The notes: a model not told the origin generated them from the letters alone. DNA of 64,000 nt from Paraburkholderia metrosideri (GCF_904848625.1 NZ_CAJHCP010000009.1:186001-250000); one strand, 5' to 3'; positions 34,925-45,852 are shown, counted from the stretch's first letter. Made by a program: numbers and translations.

Positions 34925-35644
34925 ATGTCTCAAGATCATCATCAAAACGAGAATCATCTGCTGGCGGTGTTGCCTGACCTGGAGTGGGGGCGGTTGGCAC
35001 CTCATCTGCTGCTTGTGGATATGCCGCTCGGAAACGTGGTCTACGAATCCGGGGACCGCCTCAATTACGTTTATTTCCCAACTACGTCCATCGTGTCACT
35101 TCTCTATGTGATGGAGGACGGCGCGTCGGCCGAAATCGCGATCGTCGGCAATGAAGGGCTTATCGGCATCGCGCTTTTTATGGGGGGCGAGACTACCCCC
35201 AGCCGGGCGGTCGTGCAGAGCGCGGGCAACGCGTATCGCCTGGATGCTCAAATACTGAAAGAGGAATTTCACCGTGCAGGGCCTGTCCAGCGTCTTTTGC
35301 TGCGCTATACGCAGGCGCTAATCACCCAGATGGCACAAACGGCCGTGTGTAACCGGCACCATTCGATCGACCAGCAGTTGTGCAGATGGCTGCTGCTCAG
35401 CATTGACCGCCTCTCGTCTAACGAGCTGAAGATGACCCAGGAATTGATCGCTAATATGCTGGGCGTGCGCCGGTCCGGTGTAACGGAGGCCGCTCTGAAA
35501 TTGCAAGACGCGGGTCTGATTCGCTACAGCCATGGCCACATCGAGGTATTGAACAGGCCCGGGCTCGAAACGCGCGTGTGCGAATGTTATGGCGTCGTGA
35601 AGCGCGAATTCGACCGGCTGTTACCTGCGTTGAAAGCGGTTTAG
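34925..35644 (+). CDS. Crp/Fnr-family transcriptional regulator
   Basis: A 239-residue regulator with a cyclic-nucleotide-binding-fold sensor domain and a C-terminal winged helix. Sensor features are MPLGNVVYESGDRLNYVYFP and AEIAIVGNEGLIGIALFMGG. The HTH region is LTQELIANMLGVRRSGVTEA-like (here MTQELIANMLGVRRSGVTEA). It has no N-terminal cysteine cluster, so it is not an Fe-S Fnr, and it lacks the arginine of cAMP-binding Crp. The group is abundant in Burkholderiales and linked to stress responses. ATG 34925 opens the natural N-terminus; the frame extends 48 codons upstream without domain content. It closes the 22.5-35.6 kb stress block and is a candidate reader of the palindromic sites. Confidence 0.9.
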   Translation: MSQDHHQNENHLLAVLPDLEWGRLAPHLLLVDMPLGNVVYESGDRLNYVYFPTTSIVSLLYVMEDGASAEIAIVGNEGLIGIALFMGGETTPSRAVVQSAGNAYRLDAQILKEEFHRAGPVQRLLLRYTQALITQMAQTAVCNRHHSIDQQLCRWLLLSIDRLSSNELKMTQELIANMLGVRRSGVTEAALKLQDAGLIRYSHGHIEVLNRPGLETRVCECYGVVKREFDRLLPALKAV

Positions 35645-36073
35645 AAGTAACGCGGGTCTGAAGGCGCTTCGATCAGGGTGTGACTGCGCCATTGGACTTC
35701 CTCGATGAGCTGGTTGCATCGAATCAACTTTGCGCCAGAGACCGCTCGAATTCGCTTGTGTTCAGAAAACATTGGCCAGCATGCCACGGTAATGATCGTC
35801 GGCATCTCGTGTGCACAGACAAGATTGCGTGAAAATCCTACTATGTGGGAAGTTGGGATCTCTGAAAACACCCGCGACACTGGGGAATGCCTAGGCTTGA
35901 GCCGCCGCTGGACAGCGTCGTAAAATCGTCGCACATCGGTTTCGGGGCCCAGCAATGTGTCTGGTTTCTCTTTGCGACATCTGTCGGAAAACCGTGGGGC
36001 GCCCGACGCCTCTGCCGCCGCTTTTTCGCGGTGAGATCAATGTCTGTCGCGGACTTGTCACGCGATCCGCGCT
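35645..36073. other. Intergenic, 429 bp, no gene recognised
   Basis: Separates the stress block from the sugar ABC operon. It should contain the promoter of the ABC operon. Short frames have no domain resemblance, and I see no clear terminator or operator. Confidence 0.45.
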
Positions 36074-37588
<1,515 letters not shown>

Positions 37589-37600
37589 TAAAGGATCAAT

Positions 37601-38626
37601 ATGACACTGCCTTCGGATACTTCGGCGCTTGGCAAGGAAGGACGGGTATCGGGTTTCAGAGCCCGCGTCTTCTCGCCGACGGCTCTGCAAAAGCTGCTTG
37701 CGTTCGCGAGTCTGATCCTGCTGCTGATCTTTTTCAGTTTCGCGTCGCCTGCATTCATGCAGATGGACAACATGCTCGGCATTCTGCAAGCAACCGCAGT
37801 GAATGGCGTGCTGGCGATTGCCTGTACGTTCGTGATCATCACTGGGGGTATCGACTTGTCGGTCGGTACGTTGATGACTTTTACCGCGGTGATTTGCGGT
37901 GTATTCCTCACGTTCTGGCATCTGCCAATGTGGATCGGCGTGCTCGCGGCGATTGGCACTGGCGGCATCTGCGGGACCATTTCGGGCACGCTCACGGCGA
38001 AAATGAAAATACCGCCGTTCATCGCCACACTGGGCATGATGATGTTGCTGAAAGGTCTTTCGCTCGTGGTCTCAGCCGACAAGCCGATCTATTTCACCGA
38101 CACCGAGAACTTCTACCGCATTTCGCAGGATTCGTTGATCGGCTATGTGTTGCCGAGCCTGCCTATTCCGAACGCGGTACTGATCCTGTTCTTCCTCGCC
38201 GTGGTCAGTTCGATCACGCTCAATCGCACGGCACTTGGCCGCTATACGTTCGCACTCGGCAGCAATGAAGAAGCGGTGCGTCTGTCCGGCGTGAATGTCG
38301 ATAGATGGAAGATCGCGATTTACGGGCTGAGCGGCGCGATTTGCGGGATCGCCGGTTTGCTGATCGCATCGCGGCTGAACTCGGCCCAACCAGCGCTTGG
38401 CCAGGGCTATGAGCTTGAAGCGATCGCTGCCGTGGTCATTGGCGGCACTTCGCTGAGCGGCGGTTCGGGCACGATTCTGGGCACGATCATCGGCGCGTTC
38501 ATCATGAGCGTGCTGACCAACGGGCTGCGCATCATGTCGGTCGCGCAGGAATGGCAGATCGTCGTGACGGGTCTCATCATCATTCTCGCGGTCTACGCCG
38601 ATATCTTGCGACGCAGAAGGAGCTGA
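37601..38626 (+). CDS. Sugar ABC transporter permease (RbsC-like)
   Basis: A 341-residue inner-membrane permease of the BPD_transp_2/RbsC family with about ten helices. The GIDLSVGTLM segment and the ALGSNEEAVRLSGVNVDRWK loop, which contacts the ATPase, are family hallmarks. The late segment VVIGGTSLSGGSGTILGTII is also conserved. AAAGGATC stands before the ATG. It is the second gene of the ABC operon and forms the channel for the sugar delivered by the binding protein encoded next. Confidence 0.95.
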   Translation: MTLPSDTSALGKEGRVSGFRARVFSPTALQKLLAFASLILLLIFFSFASPAFMQMDNMLGILQATAVNGVLAIACTFVIITGGIDLSVGTLMTFTAVICGVFLTFWHLPMWIGVLAAIGTGGICGTISGTLTAKMKIPPFIATLGMMMLLKGLSLVVSADKPIYFTDTENFYRISQDSLIGYVLPSLPIPNAVLILFFLAVVSSITLNRTALGRYTFALGSNEEAVRLSGVNVDRWKIAIYGLSGAICGIAGLLIASRLNSAQPALGQGYELEAIAAVVIGGTSLSGGSGTILGTIIGAFIMSVLTNGLRIMSVAQEWQIVVTGLIIILAVYADILRRRRS

Positions 38627-38727
38627 CGTCGCGCCGGACAATTTCAAAGAAGGGAGCAGAAACACGAAAAGGAAAAGGCTCCCACAACGACTGAAGGTTG
38701 CTGGTCCACCTTAGGAGGAGAAATCCC

Positions 38728-39669
38728 ATGTTGAATCGAAGAATATTCGGTGTCGTGGTCGGCTTTAGCGCGCTGGTTGGCGGGGCGAATGTTGCACACG
38801 CGGACGATGTCTATATTCCGCTGATCTCGAAAGGCTTCCAGCATCAGTTCTGGCAGGCCGTCAAAGCCGGTGCGGAACAGTCGGCGAAGGAGCACAACGT
38901 CAGGATCACATTCGAGGGCCCCGAAACCGAAGCGATGGTCGACAAGCAGATCGACATGCTGTCGGCGGCGCTCGCGAAGAAGCCGCAGGCGCTTGGCATT
39001 GCCGCGCTCGACAGCAAGGCGGCTATTCCACTTCTGAAGCGTGCGCAGGCGTCCAAAATCCCGGTTATCGCTTTTGACTCGGGGGTGGACAGCGACATTC
39101 CGCTGACCACCTGCTCGACGGATAACCTTGCCGCCGCCGCACTTGCTGCCGACAAGATGGCCGAGGCAATCGGCAATTCTGGTGAAGTCGCCGTGATCGT
39201 GCATGACCAGACGAGCCGTACGGGCGTGGATCGCCGCGACGGCTTCCTGAATCAGATGAAGGCGAAGCATCCGAACATCAAGATCGTGTCGGTGCAGTAC
39301 GGCGCGGGCGACCATTTGAAGTCGGCGGAAATTGCCAAGGCGATGATTCAGGCCAATCCCAACCTGAAGGGCATTTTTGGCGCGAATGAAGGGTCGGCGG
39401 AAGGCGCGGCGATCGGCTTGAAGGAGTCGGGCAAGAAACTCGTGCTGATCGGCTTCGACTCCGGCAAGGAGCAAAAAGCCGACATCACGTCGGGGTTGAT
39501 GCTAGGCGCGATTACGCAGAATCCGGTCGGTATCGGCAAGTGCACCGTCGACTCGGCGGTCAAGGCGTTGAAGGGCGAGAAGTTGCCGCCGAAAATCGAT
39601 ACGGGCTTCTTCTGGTACGACAAGACCAATATGACCGACCCGAAAATTGCGGCCGTGCTCTACGACTGA
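38728..39669 (+). CDS. Sugar ABC transporter periplasmic substrate-binding protein
   Basis: A 313-residue RbsB-type (type I fold) binding protein. It has a signal peptide MLNRRIFGVVVGFSALVGGA cut near AHA-DDV. IPLISKGFQHQFWQAVKAGA, the hinge segment IPVIAFDSGVDSDIP and GIFGANEGSAEGAAIGL are the family's ligand-site and hinge patterns. AGGAGGAG precedes ATG 38728 and decides the start. It presents a sugar to the permease encoded upstream. The ligand is not certain; the adjoining L-fuconate dehydratase gene suggests a fucose-related compound. Confidence 0.94.
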   Translation: MLNRRIFGVVVGFSALVGGANVAHADDVYIPLISKGFQHQFWQAVKAGAEQSAKEHNVRITFEGPETEAMVDKQIDMLSAALAKKPQALGIAALDSKAAIPLLKRAQASKIPVIAFDSGVDSDIPLTTCSTDNLAAAALAADKMAEAIGNSGEVAVIVHDQTSRTGVDRRDGFLNQMKAKHPNIKIVSVQYGAGDHLKSAEIAKAMIQANPNLKGIFGANEGSAEGAAIGLKESGKKLVLIGFDSGKEQKADITSGLMLGAITQNPVGIGKCTVDSAVKALKGEKLPPKIDTGFFWYDKTNMTDPKIAAVLYD

Positions 39670-39684
39670 TTTTCGCCATTCACG

Positions 39685-39716
39685 CGTGACGGCGTGACGG
39701 CGTGACGACGTGACGA
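39685..39716. repeat. Tandem octamer repeat, four copies
   Basis: CGTGACGG twice, followed by CGTGACGA twice, directly after the binding-protein gene. It ends at the foot of the terminator at 39715. Confidence 0.85.
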
Positions 39717-39750
39717 AAGAGGACGGGCGCGGCCTTTCCTCTTTCTTTTT
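39715..39750 (+). terminator. Rho-independent terminator after the ABC operon
   Basis: GAAAGAGGA (39715-39723) pairs perfectly with TCCTCTTTC (39737-39745), followed by TTTTTAT. It separates the ABC genes from the L-fuconate dehydratase gene, so the latter may have its own promoter or depend on read-through. Confidence 0.75.
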
Positions 39751-39866
39751 ATCGTTCGTTTCACGGCGAACAAGCTTTACATTGAAATTGCCGTGCATCC
39801 ATTCGCTCCGCCTTTTGCAGGTCCGACAGGCGGAAATCGATAGTTATCGCCCAGGAGCCTGCGCAG

Positions 39867-41165
39867 ATGACCACGATCACCAAGCTGTCCGTCAGGGACA
39901 TCCGCTTTCCAACTTCACGTTCACTCGACGGCTCCGATGCGATGAACGCCGCGCCGGATTACTCGGCGACCTATGTCACGCTCGAAACGGATTCGCCTCA
40001 CCCGCTCACAGGCCACGGCCTGACGTTCACGATCGGACGGGGCAACGAGATTTGCGTGAGTGCGGTAGAGGCACTGGCTCCGCTGATCGTCGGCATGACG
40101 CTTGAGGATATCGCCGCCAACATGGGCGCGTTCTGGCGCACGATCACATCGGATAGCCAGTTGCGCTGGATTGGCCCGGATAAAGGCGCGATTCATCTGG
40201 CGACGGCTGCGGTCGTGAATGCGACGTGGGACCTGTGGGCGAAATCGGTGGGCAAGCCGGTGTGGAAACTGCTCGTCGACATGAGCCCGGAAGAACTCGT
40301 GCGTTGCCTCGATTTCCGTTACGTGACCGATGCCATTACGCCGCAAGAAGCGATTGCACTGCTGCATCGGCATGCAAAAACGCGCGGCGAACGCGAGAAG
40401 GAAATGCGCGCGCAAGGTTATCCGGCGTACACGACGTCAGCCGGCTGGCTGGGTTACGACGACGACAAGATTCGCCGGCTCGCGCGTGAAGGTGTCGCGC
40501 AGGGCTGGACGCATTTCAAGCAGAAGGTGGGCGGCAATATCGACGAAGATATGCGCCGCGCCCGCATTTTGCGTGAGGAAATCGGCGAAAACCTGAAGCT
40601 GATGATGGACGCCAATCAGGTGTGGGATGTCGACGAAGCGGTCACGAATATGCGGCGTCTGGCGGAATTCGACCCGTGGTGGATCGAGGAGCCGACCAGC
40701 CCCGACGACATTCTCGGCCACGCGGCGATTCGTCAGCGGCTCAAACCGATCGGCGTGGCGACGGGCGAGCATTGCCAGAATCGCGTGATGTTCAAGCAGT
40801 TGCTGCAGGCAAATGCAATCGACTTCTGTCAGATAGATAGCTGTCGACTCGGCGGTTTGAATGAAGTGATCGTCGTTCTGCTGATGGCCGCTAAATTCGG
40901 TGTGCCGGTTTGCCCGCATGCGGGTGGTGTGGGTTTATGTGAGTACGTGCAGCATATTTCGCTGTTCGACTATATCTGCGTGTCGGCGTCGCTGGAGAAC
41001 CGGGTGTTGGAATATGTGGATCATCTGCATGAGCATTTTGTCGATCCAGTCGTGATTCGCAACGGTCGCTATATGCCGCCTGACCGGCCCGGGTACAGCA
41101 TTGAAATGCATGCGGCGTCGCTCGATCAGTATGACTTTCCGGATGGACCTGCCTGGCGTTCGTGA
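39867..41165 (+). CDS. L-fuconate dehydratase (enolase superfamily)
   Basis: A 432-residue mandelate-racemase-type enzyme that dehydrates L-fuconate to 2-keto-3-deoxy-L-fuconate. The residue numbering matches the characterised Xanthomonas enzyme exactly as I recall it: catalytic Lys220 (KQKVGG), metal ligands Asp248 (MDANQ), Glu274 (IEEPTSPDD) and Glu301 (TGEHCQN), and catalytic His351 (CPHAGGVG). The N-terminus ITKLSVRDIRFPTSRSLDGS is also characteristic. AGGAG stands before the ATG. It follows a sugar ABC operon, so the cluster probably serves L-fucose (or D-arabinose/L-galactose) catabolism; the other pathway enzymes are not in the window. Confidence 0.93.
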   Translation: MTTITKLSVRDIRFPTSRSLDGSDAMNAAPDYSATYVTLETDSPHPLTGHGLTFTIGRGNEICVSAVEALAPLIVGMTLEDIAANMGAFWRTITSDSQLRWIGPDKGAIHLATAAVVNATWDLWAKSVGKPVWKLLVDMSPEELVRCLDFRYVTDAITPQEAIALLHRHAKTRGEREKEMRAQGYPAYTTSAGWLGYDDDKIRRLAREGVAQGWTHFKQKVGGNIDEDMRRARILREEIGENLKLMMDANQVWDVDEAVTNMRRLAEFDPWWIEEPTSPDDILGHAAIRQRLKPIGVATGEHCQNRVMFKQLLQANAIDFCQIDSCRLGGLNEVIVVLLMAAKFGVPVCPHAGGVGLCEYVQHISLFDYICVSASLENRVLEYVDHLHEHFVDPVVIRNGRYMPPDRPGYSIEMHAASLDQYDFPDGPAWRS

Positions 41166-41174
41166 CGGGCGGTA

Positions 41175-41206
41175 CTCAGTGAGGCAGCGTCGAGGCCGTC
41201 ACTGAG
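41175..41206. terminator. Hairpin in convergent gap
   Basis: CTCAGTGA (41175-41182) pairs perfectly with TCACTGAG (41199-41206), with an inner GGC/GCC pair. It lies between the stop of the fuconate dehydratase gene and the stop of the convergent cytochrome b561 gene. There is no U-run. Confidence 0.5.
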
Positions 41207-41291
41207 ATCTGACCTGGGCGTTCATGTCCGTTGTAGCGATGGTTGCCTGTGCATATAACGGGCGACCATCGCGATCTAAGTTGATCGCACT

Positions 41292-41843
41292 TCAAGGTTT
41301 CGCATTGCCCCGCCACGGGGCCATTGCCTGAAACACGCCGTCACGCCTGACCAGCGCGTGCAGCAGCGCCGCCGCCAGATGCAGCACGATCAGCGCGAAG
41401 AAGCACAGCGCAAGGGTGCGATGCGCGTTCCACAGCAGCGTGTGCAAACCGTTGCTATGCGGCAGGATAGCCGGCAGCCGCACGCCGAACACCACGACCG
41501 GATAGTCTGCCGCCGACAGCATCCCCCAGCCGAGCAACGGCAGCGCGATCATCAGCGCATAGAACGCGAGATGCGACAGGTAGGCGGCGAGCTTCATCGG
41601 CGCGGGCATCGATGCCGGCAATGGCGGCGCGCCGCGCGTCAATCTGACCACCAGACGGATCAGCGCCAGCACGAGGATCACGATCCCCAACGGCTTGTGA
41701 ATCGACACCGGCGTCAGATAGTCCGGGCGAATCGTCGACACCATGCCCACACCGATGAACAGCATCGCCAGAATGCAGATCGCCATGAGCCAGTGCAGCG
41801 CGCGCTGGAGCGGAGTGAAGCGGTCGTGGATCGGCGTGGTCAT
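41292..41843 (-). CDS. Cytochrome b561 family protein
   Basis: A 183-residue four-helix di-heme inner-membrane protein. Candidate heme ligands are the histidines in LQRALHWLMAI, VSIHKPLGIVI, AYLSHLAFYAL and ALIVLHLAAALLHALV. The N-terminus PIHDRFTPLQRALHWLMA is typical of bacterial b561. GGAGGAG precedes ATG 41843. The start overlaps the end of the catalase-like gene by 4 bp (ATGA), so the two products are made together. The likely role is electron transfer from the quinone pool to the partner heme enzyme. Confidence 0.94.
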   Translation of the reverse strand: MTTPIHDRFTPLQRALHWLMAICILAMLFIGVGMVSTIRPDYLTPVSIHKPLGIVILVLALIRLVVRLTRGAPPLPASMPAPMKLAAYLSHLAFYALMIALPLLGWGMLSAADYPVVVFGVRLPAILPHSNGLHTLLWNAHRTLALCFFALIVLHLAAALLHALVRRDGVFQAMAPWRGNAKP

Positions 41844-42901
41844 GGCGTGGCTCCTCCCGCCGGGTGGCGCGGATAGTCCTTGTCCTCGGCGGTCCGCCGG
41901 TTGAACGAGACGGCGTACGCGGCCGAGCGCGCAGCGGGAAACGGATCGTCCGATACGCGCATGCCTGTTGGCAGCACGGTCGGATCGAAGTTGATATCGC
42001 GGCACGGACCATCCGCTTCGGGTTCGATCGTGTTGACCACCAGCGTGCCCGCTTCGACCTTGCGCCGATCGTCTGGCCACGCTTTGCTGGGGTCCGCGGT
42101 CGGGTCGCCGGGATTGGCGACCGTGACGACCAGGGTCCATTTCTGCGGCGCGCTTTGCACCCGCTGCGTGATCTCGGTGGCGAGGAAGTCGGCGCCGCGC
42201 GCCTTCAACTGATCGACGGGAACGGGTTCGGGCTGTGCGGCCGGCACGAAGGACCAGCGCACCGCCTGGTCCTCGCCTGCCGCATTGGTGAAGATGAAGC
42301 TGTTCAGGCTGTTGAAGCGCTCCTGCGCATACGAACTCATCCACGGCGCACTGCCTGCCCACGCGACAAAATTACCGAACTCCGGATGCGCAGCGGCAAA
42401 ATTTTTCATCGCGTCCGGGTCGCTCTTGTTGGCCGAGGCCTGGAGCAGACCGTAAAACGCCTGAGGCGTGGAGACCGCGAAGAACGGCGCGTCGATCATC
42501 GCCGTGCGCCATTCGCTGCCGCCTGGCGCGACGATCCGCAGACTGAGGCCGCGTACCCGGACCGTGGCGTCTGGCGCACGGGGGCTTGCGGTGGCGAGAT
42601 TGAAGCGCCCTGTGACCGGGAACGAGCCAGCGGCGAGCATCGGCGCCGTGGTTAAGGCCGCCGCCGCGCCATTCGACTCGAAGCTCCCAGTAAAGCAGAT
42701 GCCCTTGGCGTGGTTGCGCCGGAAGCCAGGCACGGCGCCTCCGGGCGGCGCCAGACCATTGACGATCCGTGTCGGCGTCAAGCGCCCGGGCGAAAGCCAT
42801 CCGGCCGTATAGGCGAAGGCCGCGACCAGTGCGACCACGACGACTGCAATCAGGACCAGCGAGCGGACTGTGGACGTACTGGAAGTCGGTCTGTCGGCCA
42901 T
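41840..42901 (-). CDS. Catalase-related peroxidase with N-terminal membrane anchor
   Basis: A 353-residue SrpA-type catalase-family protein. One N-terminal helix (residues about 13-31, SLVLIAVVVVALVAAFAYTA) should export and anchor it with the enzyme facing the periplasm. The heme-distal segment FRRNHAKGICFTGSFESNGA contains the catalytic His. NFVAWAGSAPWMSSYAQERF and the late segment NFDPTVLPTGMRVSDDPFPA are family-like. It lacks the C-terminal parts of true catalases, so peroxidase activity is more likely than peroxide dismutation. GGGAGAG precedes ATG 42901. It is coupled to a cytochrome b561 gene, which may supply electrons. Confidence 0.93.
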   Translation of the reverse strand: MADRPTSSTSTVRSLVLIAVVVVALVAAFAYTAGWLSPGRLTPTRIVNGLAPPGGAVPGFRRNHAKGICFTGSFESNGAAAALTTAPMLAAGSFPVTGRFNLATASPRAPDATVRVRGLSLRIVAPGGSEWRTAMIDAPFFAVSTPQAFYGLLQASANKSDPDAMKNFAAAHPEFGNFVAWAGSAPWMSSYAQERFNSLNSFIFTNAAGEDQAVRWSFVPAAQPEPVPVDQLKARGADFLATEITQRVQSAPQKWTLVVTVANPGDPTADPSKAWPDDRRKVEAGTLVVNTIEPEADGPCRDINFDPTVLPTGMRVSDDPFPAARSAAYAVSFNRRTAEDKDYPRHPAGGATP

Positions 42902-43229
42902 CGATCTCTCCCGATCAATGATTCGGCTGAGTAGAAATCTAGCAGGGTGCCGACAATAGTGCCATTGATCGACGCCCTGCGCTCGATTGCCACGAGATGA
43001 CGCAACGCGCGAAGTCGACCGTCCCGCTTCGCTTGTGCGGCCCGCGAGCACTATGCGTCCAGCATCTTCGCATGGGCGGCGCCCGTCACATTCAAGTAGC
43101 AGGACGCAAATGACTGACTACAATGAGTAAGTGGCAGGGAGGCGGGCAACGCGGTTTGGTCAGGCGCGTTCGGTCTGGACGCGACGGTCAGTAGTGGGAC
43201 GTTCCAATTTTTTCATTGGAGGCATGTGT

Positions 43230-43751
43230 ATGACGTGCCTGAACGAAAAGGTTGTCGGCGCAATATTCCTGATGCTGAGCGGCTCTGCATTCGCGGACGG
43301 CTTGGTGGTCGACTCGTCTGACACGATGACGGTCGCGAACATTGCGCCTGCTCCGATGGAGGTGATTCCGCCCATCCCGGACCCGCAGCGCTATTTGCAG
43401 CGTTATTCAATGGAGTATCAACCCGACGTTCACGCGGACCCACTCTATGCGCAGATCGGTGGCTTCTACAGCGCACAGGTGACCCATGACTTCCAGCTCC
43501 CGTCCGGAAGCACCGTGGGATCAAATGACGCTGCTGCGCACACGGCGCAGGGTTATCTTCGTATGGGTCCTTCGTCGGCACCGCTGATCTCGATGATCGA
43601 TCTGCCGAACACGACCTTGACGCTCGGGGCGCAACCGCAGCGAAGGCTGTCCGTGTCCATCGATAGCTGGGTCTTTTCCGCGACTGCGCGTATTGCGGTA
43701 CTCCACTCACACAGTACGGGCGCGACGGTTTCCGTCCGGCACGGCTTCTGA
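43230..43751 (+). CDS. Secreted hypothetical protein (173 aa)
   Basis: A signal peptide (MTCLNEKVVGAIFLMLSGSA, cut near AFA-DGL) opens the protein. The mature part is Pro- and Ser-rich, has no cysteine and ends in ARIAVLHSHSTGATVSVRHG-F. GGAGG seven bases before ATG 43230 favours this start over ATG 43224, which is too close to it. An open frame further upstream is unlikely coding. A periplasmic or outer-membrane location is expected; the family is not recognised. Confidence 0.7.
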   Translation: MTCLNEKVVGAIFLMLSGSAFADGLVVDSSDTMTVANIAPAPMEVIPPIPDPQRYLQRYSMEYQPDVHADPLYAQIGGFYSAQVTHDFQLPSGSTVGSNDAAAHTAQGYLRMGPSSAPLISMIDLPNTTLTLGAQPQRRLSVSIDSWVFSATARIAVLHSHSTGATVSVRHGF

Positions 43752-43810
43752 TCCCTCACGCCCCAAGAAATCGCCTCCCGTGTTCAAATGCAGTTTTTAC
43801 GGAGGCATGC

Positions 43811-45715
43811 ATGGCGACTGACGGTCAGCAAAAGGGTAACGGCAACGGCGGCATAGTCAAACAGTACGCGGCGCGAGACTTCTTTCGCCGGCCGGACAAG
43901 CATGGGTTCACCCTCGCGCCCGACGGACGGCATCTGTCGTTTCTCGCACGGCGCTCCGGTCGCCAGAACATCTTCGTGCAGGGAATCGACGCCAGCGGCA
44001 CGCCGCTCGGCGAGGCGCGTCCTTTGACCGATGAAACAGAACGCGATGTACCCGGTCATGCATGGAAGGGCAACGACCACATTCTGTTTGTCAAAGACTT
44101 CGGCGGGGATGAGAACTTCCATGTGCTGTCGGTGCCGCTGGCAGGCGGCGAGCCGCGCGACCTGACGCCGTTCGACGGCGTAAAGGCCAGCATTGTCGAC
44201 GACCTCAGGGACGATGACCGCCATGTGCTGATCCAGATGAACCGGCGCGATCCCCAGGTCTTCGACGTGTTTCGTGTCGATGTCGTGACCGGCGACCTGA
44301 CGCCAATCGCCGAGAATCCTGGCAATGTGATGGGCTGGATGACGGACCACGAAGGGCACTTGCGCGTCGCGGTCGCTTCGGATGGGGTGAACACGACGTT
44401 GCTCTATCGCGACGTGGAAACCGAGCCTTTCCGCGCCATTCTGACCACCAATTTCCGCGAGTCCGTTTCGCCGATGTTCTTCACGTTCGACAACAAGCGG
44501 CTATACGTTCTGTCGAACCGGAACCGCGACAAAGCCGCACTGTTCGAATTCGATCCGCAGACCGGCCAAGAAGGCGCGTTGTTGTTCGAGACATCGCATG
44601 TCGATGTGGGCGGCCTTGCGTACTCGGAACATCGGCGCGTGCTGACTGCCGCGACTTATATCGATGACCGCGTGCATCGCCATTTCTTCGACGACTGGGC
44701 GCGAGATGTGATTGCCGACCTTGAGCGGCAGCTGCCCGACCAGGAAGTCAACATCGTGAGCATCACGCGCGACGAATCGCGCGCAATCGTGCGTGCCGCG
44801 AGCGATCGGTCCGCTGGCTCGGTGTGGCTTTACGACATCGCGAGCCGGCATCTTGCACAACTCGCGGAGATGATGCCCTGGCTCGACCCCGCCGATATGG
44901 TGCCGATGTCGCCGATTCAATTCGAGGCGCGCGACGGCTTGCAGCTCAACGGCTATTTGACGTTGCCCGCGGGGTTCGAGCCGGGGCAGACATTCGACAA
45001 GCCGTTGCCGCTGGTCGTGAATCCGCACGGCGGTCCGTGGGCACGCGACCACTGGGGCTTCAATGTCGAAGCGCAACTGCTCGCGAACCGGGGCTATGCG
45101 GTGCTACAGGTCAATTTCCGCGGTTCGACCGGTTATGGACGCGCGTTCTGGGAAGCGAGCTTTGGGCAATGGGGCCGCACGATGCAGAACGATATCGACG
45201 ACAGTGTCGATTGGCTCGTGTCGCGAGGGATCGTCGATCCGGCGCGTGTGGGGATCTACGGAGCAAGTTACGGTGGTTATGCGACGCTCGCGGGCGTTGC
45301 GTTTACGCCGGAACGCTATGCGGCTGCGGTCGATTATGTCGGTGTGTCGAATCTCTTCACGTTGCTCGAATCGATGCCGCCTTACTGGAAGCCGATGCTC
45401 GACATGATGTACGAGATGATCGGCAACCCGCAGACCGAAGAAGGCAAGCAGGCGCTGCACGACGCGTCGCCGCTGTTCTTCGTCGACCGGATTGTGACGC
45501 CGCTACTGGTGGCACAAGGCGCTAATGACCCGCGCGTCAAGCAGGCGGAAAGCGATCAGATCGTCGAGGCATTGCGGGCGCGCGGGGTCGATGTCAAATA
45601 CATGCTTAAAGAGAATGAAGGACACGGCTTTCGCAACGAAGAGAACCAGATCGAATTTTATGAAGCGATGGAGGACTTCTTTGCGCAGCACCTGGGAGGG
45701 CTGGCGGGGCAGTAG
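43811..45715 (+). CDS. S9-family serine peptidase (prolyl oligopeptidase type)
   Basis: A 634-residue acylaminoacyl-peptidase-like enzyme. The N-terminal two thirds form a beta-propeller with repeated units such as LAPDGRHLSFLARRSGRQNI. The C-terminal alpha/beta hydrolase domain carries the triad Ser486 (YGASYGGY), Asp573 (GANDPRV) and His605 (EGHGFRN). PLPLVVNPHGGPWARDHWG forms the oxyanion region. There is no signal peptide, so it acts on peptides in the cytoplasm. GGAGG precedes the ATG. It is monocistronic and followed by a strong hairpin. Confidence 0.96.
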   Translation: MATDGQQKGNGNGGIVKQYAARDFFRRPDKHGFTLAPDGRHLSFLARRSGRQNIFVQGIDASGTPLGEARPLTDETERDVPGHAWKGNDHILFVKDFGGDENFHVLSVPLAGGEPRDLTPFDGVKASIVDDLRDDDRHVLIQMNRRDPQVFDVFRVDVVTGDLTPIAENPGNVMGWMTDHEGHLRVAVASDGVNTTLLYRDVETEPFRAILTTNFRESVSPMFFTFDNKRLYVLSNRNRDKAALFEFDPQTGQEGALLFETSHVDVGGLAYSEHRRVLTAATYIDDRVHRHFFDDWARDVIADLERQLPDQEVNIVSITRDESRAIVRAASDRSAGSVWLYDIASRHLAQLAEMMPWLDPADMVPMSPIQFEARDGLQLNGYLTLPAGFEPGQTFDKPLPLVVNPHGGPWARDHWGFNVEAQLLANRGYAVLQVNFRGSTGYGRAFWEASFGQWGRTMQNDIDDSVDWLVSRGIVDPARVGIYGASYGGYATLAGVAFTPERYAAAVDYVGVSNLFTLLESMPPYWKPMLDMMYEMIGNPQTEEGKQALHDASPLFFVDRIVTPLLVAQGANDPRVKQAESDQIVEALRARGVDVKYMLKENEGHGFRNEENQIEFYEAMEDFFAQHLGGLAGQ

Positions 45716-45764
45716 GTGGGCGCGTACTGCTAGTGCCTGAGAGGCGTTGATTGGATCGATGCCG

Positions 45765-45816
45765 GTGGGCCTCTTGCCTGTATTTGTTTATGCTGAGTCA
45801 GGCAGAGGCCCACTTT
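45765..45816. terminator. Long hairpin terminator between convergent genes
   Basis: GTGGGCCTCTTGCCTG (45765-45780) pairs with CAGGCAGAGGCCCAC (45799-45813) with one bulged T, followed by TTTG. It serves the S9 peptidase gene and, read from the other side, probably the GFA gene. Confidence 0.75.
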
Positions 45817-45852
45817 GTACGAACGAGGGGTAATTGTTCGAGCGCTTTTGCG

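Noticed and set aside
41844-42362. Long extension of the cytochrome b561 frame into the catalase-like gene
   Set aside because: The extension is an out-of-frame shadow of the catalase-like gene; the GGAGGAG site and N-terminus support ATG 41843.
43131-43229. Longer start for the secreted 173-residue protein
   Set aside because: The extra residues destroy the signal-peptide layout, and GGAGG fits ATG 43230.
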